Assembly (NCBI GenBank): GCA_029959085.1
Contig: JARWIR010000016.1
Coordinates: 20,345,499-20,409,498, forward strand
Reading direction: 5' to 3'
Length of the DNA stretch: 64,000 nucleotides
Source: Nemophila menziesii
Lineage: Eukaryota; Streptophyta; Magnoliopsida; Boraginales; Hydrophyllaceae
Position 1 is the first letter of the stretch; every line of letters starts with the position of its first letter. The position numbers and the translations under genes were made by a program. This document shows positions 60,256 to 64,000 of this stretch, in pieces. The notes below the pieces were generated by a model, which did not search any database, was not told the origin of the DNA, and was given only the letters and a program-made list of their open reading frames with translations.

Positions 60256-61400
60256 ATGTCTAAAGAATCTGAAAATGAAAATGCTACTGCAACAATGAAA
60301 CGGCAAAATGAAATTGGTGGTACTTCAAGGCATAACATGCATATGACAACACCTATGGGTCCTGCTGAAAAACCAGAGAAGTTTGGTGGTGCAAACTTCA
60401 AAACTTGGCAACAGAAAATGTTGCTCTATTTGACTACTTTGAGTCTTGCAAGGTTTCTCAAAGAAGATGCTCCAGAAATGGGAGATGCTCCCGATGCTCA
60501 AACTGTTCATGTTGTATAAGCATGGAACCATTCAGACTTTTTGTGCAAAAACTACATTCTCAATTGTCTAGACAAATCTCTGTATAATGTGTATTGCACT
60601 ATGAAATCGGCTAAACAACTCTGGGATTCCCTAGAGAAAAAATCCAAAACTAAAGACGCTGGTACTAAAAAGTTTGTGGTTGGTAAGTTTTTGGAGTTTA
60701 AAATGGTAGACTCGAAATTGCTGATGTCGCAGGTGCAGTAGTTTCAGTTAATACTACATGAGTTAGATGCTAAAGGAATGAGATTGCTGGAATCCTTCCA
60801 AGTTGCTGGATTGGTTGAAAAATTACCACCAACGTATAAAGACTTCAAGAACTATCTGAAGCACAAGCGCAAGCAAATCAGTCTTGAAGATTTGATCGTT
60901 CGGTTGAGGATCGAAGAAGACAACCGACTAGCCGAGAAAGGAAGTAACTTACATTCGTTTGAAGCCAAGGTTAATTTTGTGGAACAACCGAGGTCTAACC
61001 ACAACAACAAACGGAAAAGGCAAGGACATCTAATGACAACAAGAAGAAGACTAAGTTTGATGGAAATGGTCACAACTGTGGCAAACATGGTCATCGCGCA
61101 AAAGATTGTCGAAACAAGAAGGCACAAGGTAACCAGAAGAAAGGTAACAATAGTCAAGCAAATATGACGGAGCTTTCTGATGGTATTGAAGAGATGAATC
61201 TCGCTGCAATGATTTCTGAGGTGAATCTCGTTGGAAACCCTAAACAGTGGTTGGTTGACACCGGAGCAACAAGGCATGTGTGTTAGGAGAGAAACATGTT
61301 CAAGACCTACAAGACGTCTCCAAATGAAGAAATTCTTTACATGGGAAATTCGTCAACCTCAAAAGTTCAAGGACTGGGGCAAGTTGTGCTGAAGATGACC
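60256..61400 (+). pseudogene. Copia 2 Gag and protease (broken)
   Basis: Gag begins near the ATG at 60256; the PAEKPEKFGGANFKTWQQKM block is the usual start of Tnt1/Tork-type Gag, followed by LWDSLEKKSKTKDAG and LPPTYKDFKNYLKHKRKQIS. The zinc knuckle, in a shifted frame near 61066-61110, reads NCGKHGHRAKDC and has lost its first Cys. The protease motif WLVDTGATRHVC is at about 61250 and a stop follows at once. Stops at 60517-60519 and 60739-60741 break gag. Confidence 0.85.
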
Positions 61401-61418
61401 TCTGGAAAGTAGTTAACC

Positions 61419-62336
61419 TTGAACAATATGCTGCATGTACCTGATATTCATAAGAATCTGGTTTCCGGTTCCTTACTTAACAAGGCTGGATTTAAGCTCG
61501 TATGTGTCGCTGATAAATTTGTACTTTTGGAAAATAAAATGTATGTAGGCAAGGGGTACCTATGTGACGGTCTGTTTAAGCTAAATGTAATGACCGTGGT
61601 ACCTCCTAAAAATGTAACAAATGATGCGATGAATAATAATTTTTCTTCCGTTTACTTGTTGGAGTCTCCTAATTTATGGCATGATAAATTAGGACATGTT
61701 AATTTTGGTTCATTAACTGAAATTGTAAACGATGGTTTGTTACCAAATATTAACTTTAAATCTCAAGAAAAATGTGAGATATGCGTAGAGTCCAAGTTGA
61801 CAAGAAACTCGTTTAAAAATGTTGAAAGGTCATCAGAATCTTTAGAGTTAATTCACAGTGACATATGTGACTTAAAGTTCGTGCAAACTAGAAGTGGTAA
61901 TTTATACTTCATTACCTTTATAGACGATTGCACAAGATATTGCTACATCTACTTGCTTCATAGTAAGGATGAGGCCTTAGAAGCATTTAAGCAATATAAA
62001 ACTGAGGTTGAGAATCAACTAAGTAAAAAGATCAAAAATCTCAGAACGGATAGGGGAGGAGAATATGTTTCTCCTTTTGAAGAATATTGTGCCGAACATG
62101 GAATAATCCATCAAACAACAGCCCCTTATTCGCCTCAACAAAACGGTGTTGCAGAACGCAAGAACCGTACTTTAACAGAAATGATGAATGCTCTTTTGAT
62201 AAACTCGGAAGCACCGCAAAACTTGTGGGGAGAAGCTTTGCTTAGTGCAAATCATATCTTAAATAAAGTACCCCACAAGAAACTAGATAAGACCCCCTAC
62301 GAACTTTGGAAAGGAAAACCGCCTTCGTTCAAGTAG
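61419..62336 (+). pseudogene. Copia 2 integrase
   Basis: An open 305-codon stretch holds the pre-integrase and integrase domains: the HHCC zinc site (LWHDKLGHVN ... CEICVESK), the core D (IHSDIC), D (LRTDRGGEY) and E (GVAERKNR) with the spacing normal for this group, and an ending LWKGKPPSFK before a stop. The family joins element DNA to the target. All catalytic residues survive though the polyprotein is broken on both sides. Confidence 0.88.
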
Positions 62337-62342
62337 TTAAAA

Positions 62343-64000
62343 GTGTGGGGATGCTTAGAAAAGGTTGTTGTTCCAGCACCAAAAATGGTCACGATAGGAC
62401 CAAAAATGATAGACTGTGTATTCATTGGATATGCTCACAATGGTGCAGCCTATCGGTTTCTTGTGTATCGATCAAACAATGTTGACATCAGTGTTAACAC
62501 GGTAATTGAATCAAGAAATGCATATTTCTTTGAAACAATTTTCCATTGCAAAATTACACAAGAACGAAGTTCTTTAAAAAGGACTCATGTTGACATAGAA
62601 GATGGTCATCAAGAGAAGGACCAAGAATCATTACAAGATAACGATGAACCGAGAAAAAGTAAGAGAATGAGAACCTCTACTTCTTTAGGTCCTGACTTCC
62701 TTACCTTTTTATTGGAAGATGAACCGCGAACTTTTAAAGAAACTATGTCTACTCCAGAAGCTCCTTATTGGAAAGAAGCGGTTAAAAGTGAGATAGATTC
62801 TATCATGCAGAACCATACATGGGAGTTAGTAGATCTTCCCCCTGGGAGTAAACCACTGGGAAGTAAATGGATTTTCAAAAGAAAATTGAAAACTGATGGA
62901 TCTATCGAGAAGTATAAGGCAAGACTGGTAGTAAAAGGTTATAGTCAAAAAGAAGGACTTGACTATTTTGATACCTTTTCACCAGTAACTAGAATTTTAT
63001 CCATAAGAATGATTATTGCAATAGCATCGATCTATAAGCTTGAAATTCATCAAATAGATGTTAAAACTGCTTTTCTCAACGGGGAACTTAAAGAGGAAAT
63101 CTATATGGAACAACCCGAAGGATATAAAGTTCCGGGAAAAGAAAGGAAGGTGTGTAGGCTGATCAAATCCTCATATGGATTAAAGCAAGCACCCAAACAA
63201 TCGCATGAAAAATTTGATAAAGTCATGATTGGTAATGGCTTTAAAATAAATGAGTGTGACAAATGTGTATATGTAAAAGGCATTGATAAAGGATATGTCA
63301 TTGTTTGTTTATATGTAGACGATATGTTAATTACTGGGAGTAATAATGACATCATCACTTCTACAAAGAAGATGCTCTCAAGTAAGTTTGACATGAAAGA
63401 CTTAGGCATTGTTGATGTAATATTAGGTATTAAGATAATGAGAAAATCTGATGGGTTAGTATTAAATCAATCCCATTACATTGAAAAAATACTAAATAAG
63501 TTTAGTAAATGCGATACTAATATCGCAAAGACTCCAGTTGACGTAAATCTACACTTGGCAAAGAATACTGGAGATACAATCAATCAGTTAGAGTATTCTC
63601 GTATAATTGGAAGTCTAATGTACTTAATGAACTGAACAAGGCCTGATATTGCACATGCAGTTTGTAAGTTAAGTAGATTTACAATGAATCCAGGAAGAGA
63701 TCACTGGATTGCAATAGTAAGAGTTCTACGGTACTTGAAATACACTTTGAACGAAGGATTGCACTACACTGGAGAACCAGCTGTATTAGAAGGATATAGC
63801 GATGCTAACTGGATATCTGATTCCTATGACTCAAAATCCACGAGCTGGTTTGTCTTTATGTTAGGAGGAGCAGCAGTCTCGTGGAAATCTTCTAAACAAA
63901 CATGTATAGCTAGATCCACCATGGAATCTGAATTTATAGCTTTGGATAAAGCTGCTGAGGAAGCCGAATGGCTTCGTAATTTCCTAGAAGATTTTCCTAA
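62343..64000 (+). pseudogene. Copia 2 integrase tail, reverse transcriptase and RNase H
   Basis: 62343-63635 is open for 430 codons: the integrase tail (VFIGYAHNGAAYRF), the acidic linker, then RT with WKEAVKSEIDSI, GSKWIFKRKLKTDG, HQIDVKTAFLNGEL, SYGLKQAPKQ and YVDDMLITGS near 63313. A TGA at 63633-63635 interrupts the [13 protein letters not shown] block. RNase H continues in the same frame to the window end ([22 protein letters not shown]). The RT active site is intact. Confidence 0.9.

Larger units (their letters stand above)
60256..64000 (+). mobile_element. Ty1-copia element 2 (Tnt1/Tork-like), decayed, runs off the window
   Basis: The gag-pol text runs from 60256 to the window end in the normal order gag, protease, integrase, RT, RNase H. 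Stops lie near 60517, 60739, 61285, 61410, 62334 and 63633, and the frame changes between 61020 and 61165. The 3' LTR would lie outside the window. Confidence 0.9.

Overview
The window is plant nuclear DNA from a repeat-rich, probably eudicot genome. The evidence is plant-type L1 LINEs with a C-terminal RNase H, Ty1-copia and Athila-like Ty3-gypsy elements, FAR1/MULE, Stowaway and hAT elements, (TA)n and other microsatellites, GT-AG introns, and fragments of plant genes (exportin-1, a WIP zinc-finger gene, a menthol-dehydrogenase-like SDR). I see one plausible intact host gene, a two-exon gene for a small secreted cysteine-rich (thionin-like) protein at 8101-8636. Almost everything else is mobile DNA in different states of decay. 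No rRNA, tRNA or CRISPR locus was found.

Layout. 1-5395: 3' part of a decayed LINE. 5401-6000: LTR remnant. 6731-7340: a near-palindromic foldback repeat ending in a (GGT)n tract. 8029-8690: the small Cys-rich gene with TATA box and poly(A) signal. 9960-12223: small tandem and inverted repeats, then an unclassified repeat (called X here). 12224-about 17870: a probable non-autonomous Helitron on the minus strand. Its 3' end has the expected form (hairpin, 10 nt, CTAG, then T). It carries three unrelated gene fragments in one orientation: SDR exons, exportin-1 exon 1 and a WIP-type zinc-finger N-terminal piece. 18338-21220: a layered satellite block (110-bp AT-rich unit, telomere-like unit, 26-bp unit, 128-bp unit). 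It abuts a deleted FAR1/MULE transposase gene at 21352-22495.

23977-28917 holds the best-preserved mobile element: a Ty1-copia retrotransposon with two 338-bp LTRs that read as identical, a GTAGG target-site duplication (TSD), a PBS, a PPT and one uninterrupted 1421-codon gag-pol ORF. It looks recently inserted. 29141-35050 is a full-length but inactivated LINE bounded by a 14-bp TSD. 36571-37400 is a 5'-truncated LINE. 38150-40360 is a second telomere-like minisatellite array in inverted orientation to the first. 40730-42420 is a very diverged tandem repeat, followed by a Stowaway MITE (42447-42706).

43928-58492 is a nest of Athila-like Ty3-gypsy LTRs (A to E). B (46059-47653) and D (55049-56609) appear to bracket an element reduced to gag, a short protease-RT linker and the integrase C-terminus. 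That element was later hit by a second foldback repeat (48871-49473), a solo LTR with perfect ATAAG TSD (51183-52766) and a hAT-type MITE with 8-bp TSD (53373-53987). A and E are related LTRs outside this block. 58600-59230 is a LINE scrap. 59400-64000 is a decayed second copia (Tnt1/Tork-like) element running off the window end.

There is no operon-like cooperation among genes. The interest lies in the order of insertions, gene-fragment capture and the unusual repeats. All family calls come from reading motifs by eye, without database searches.
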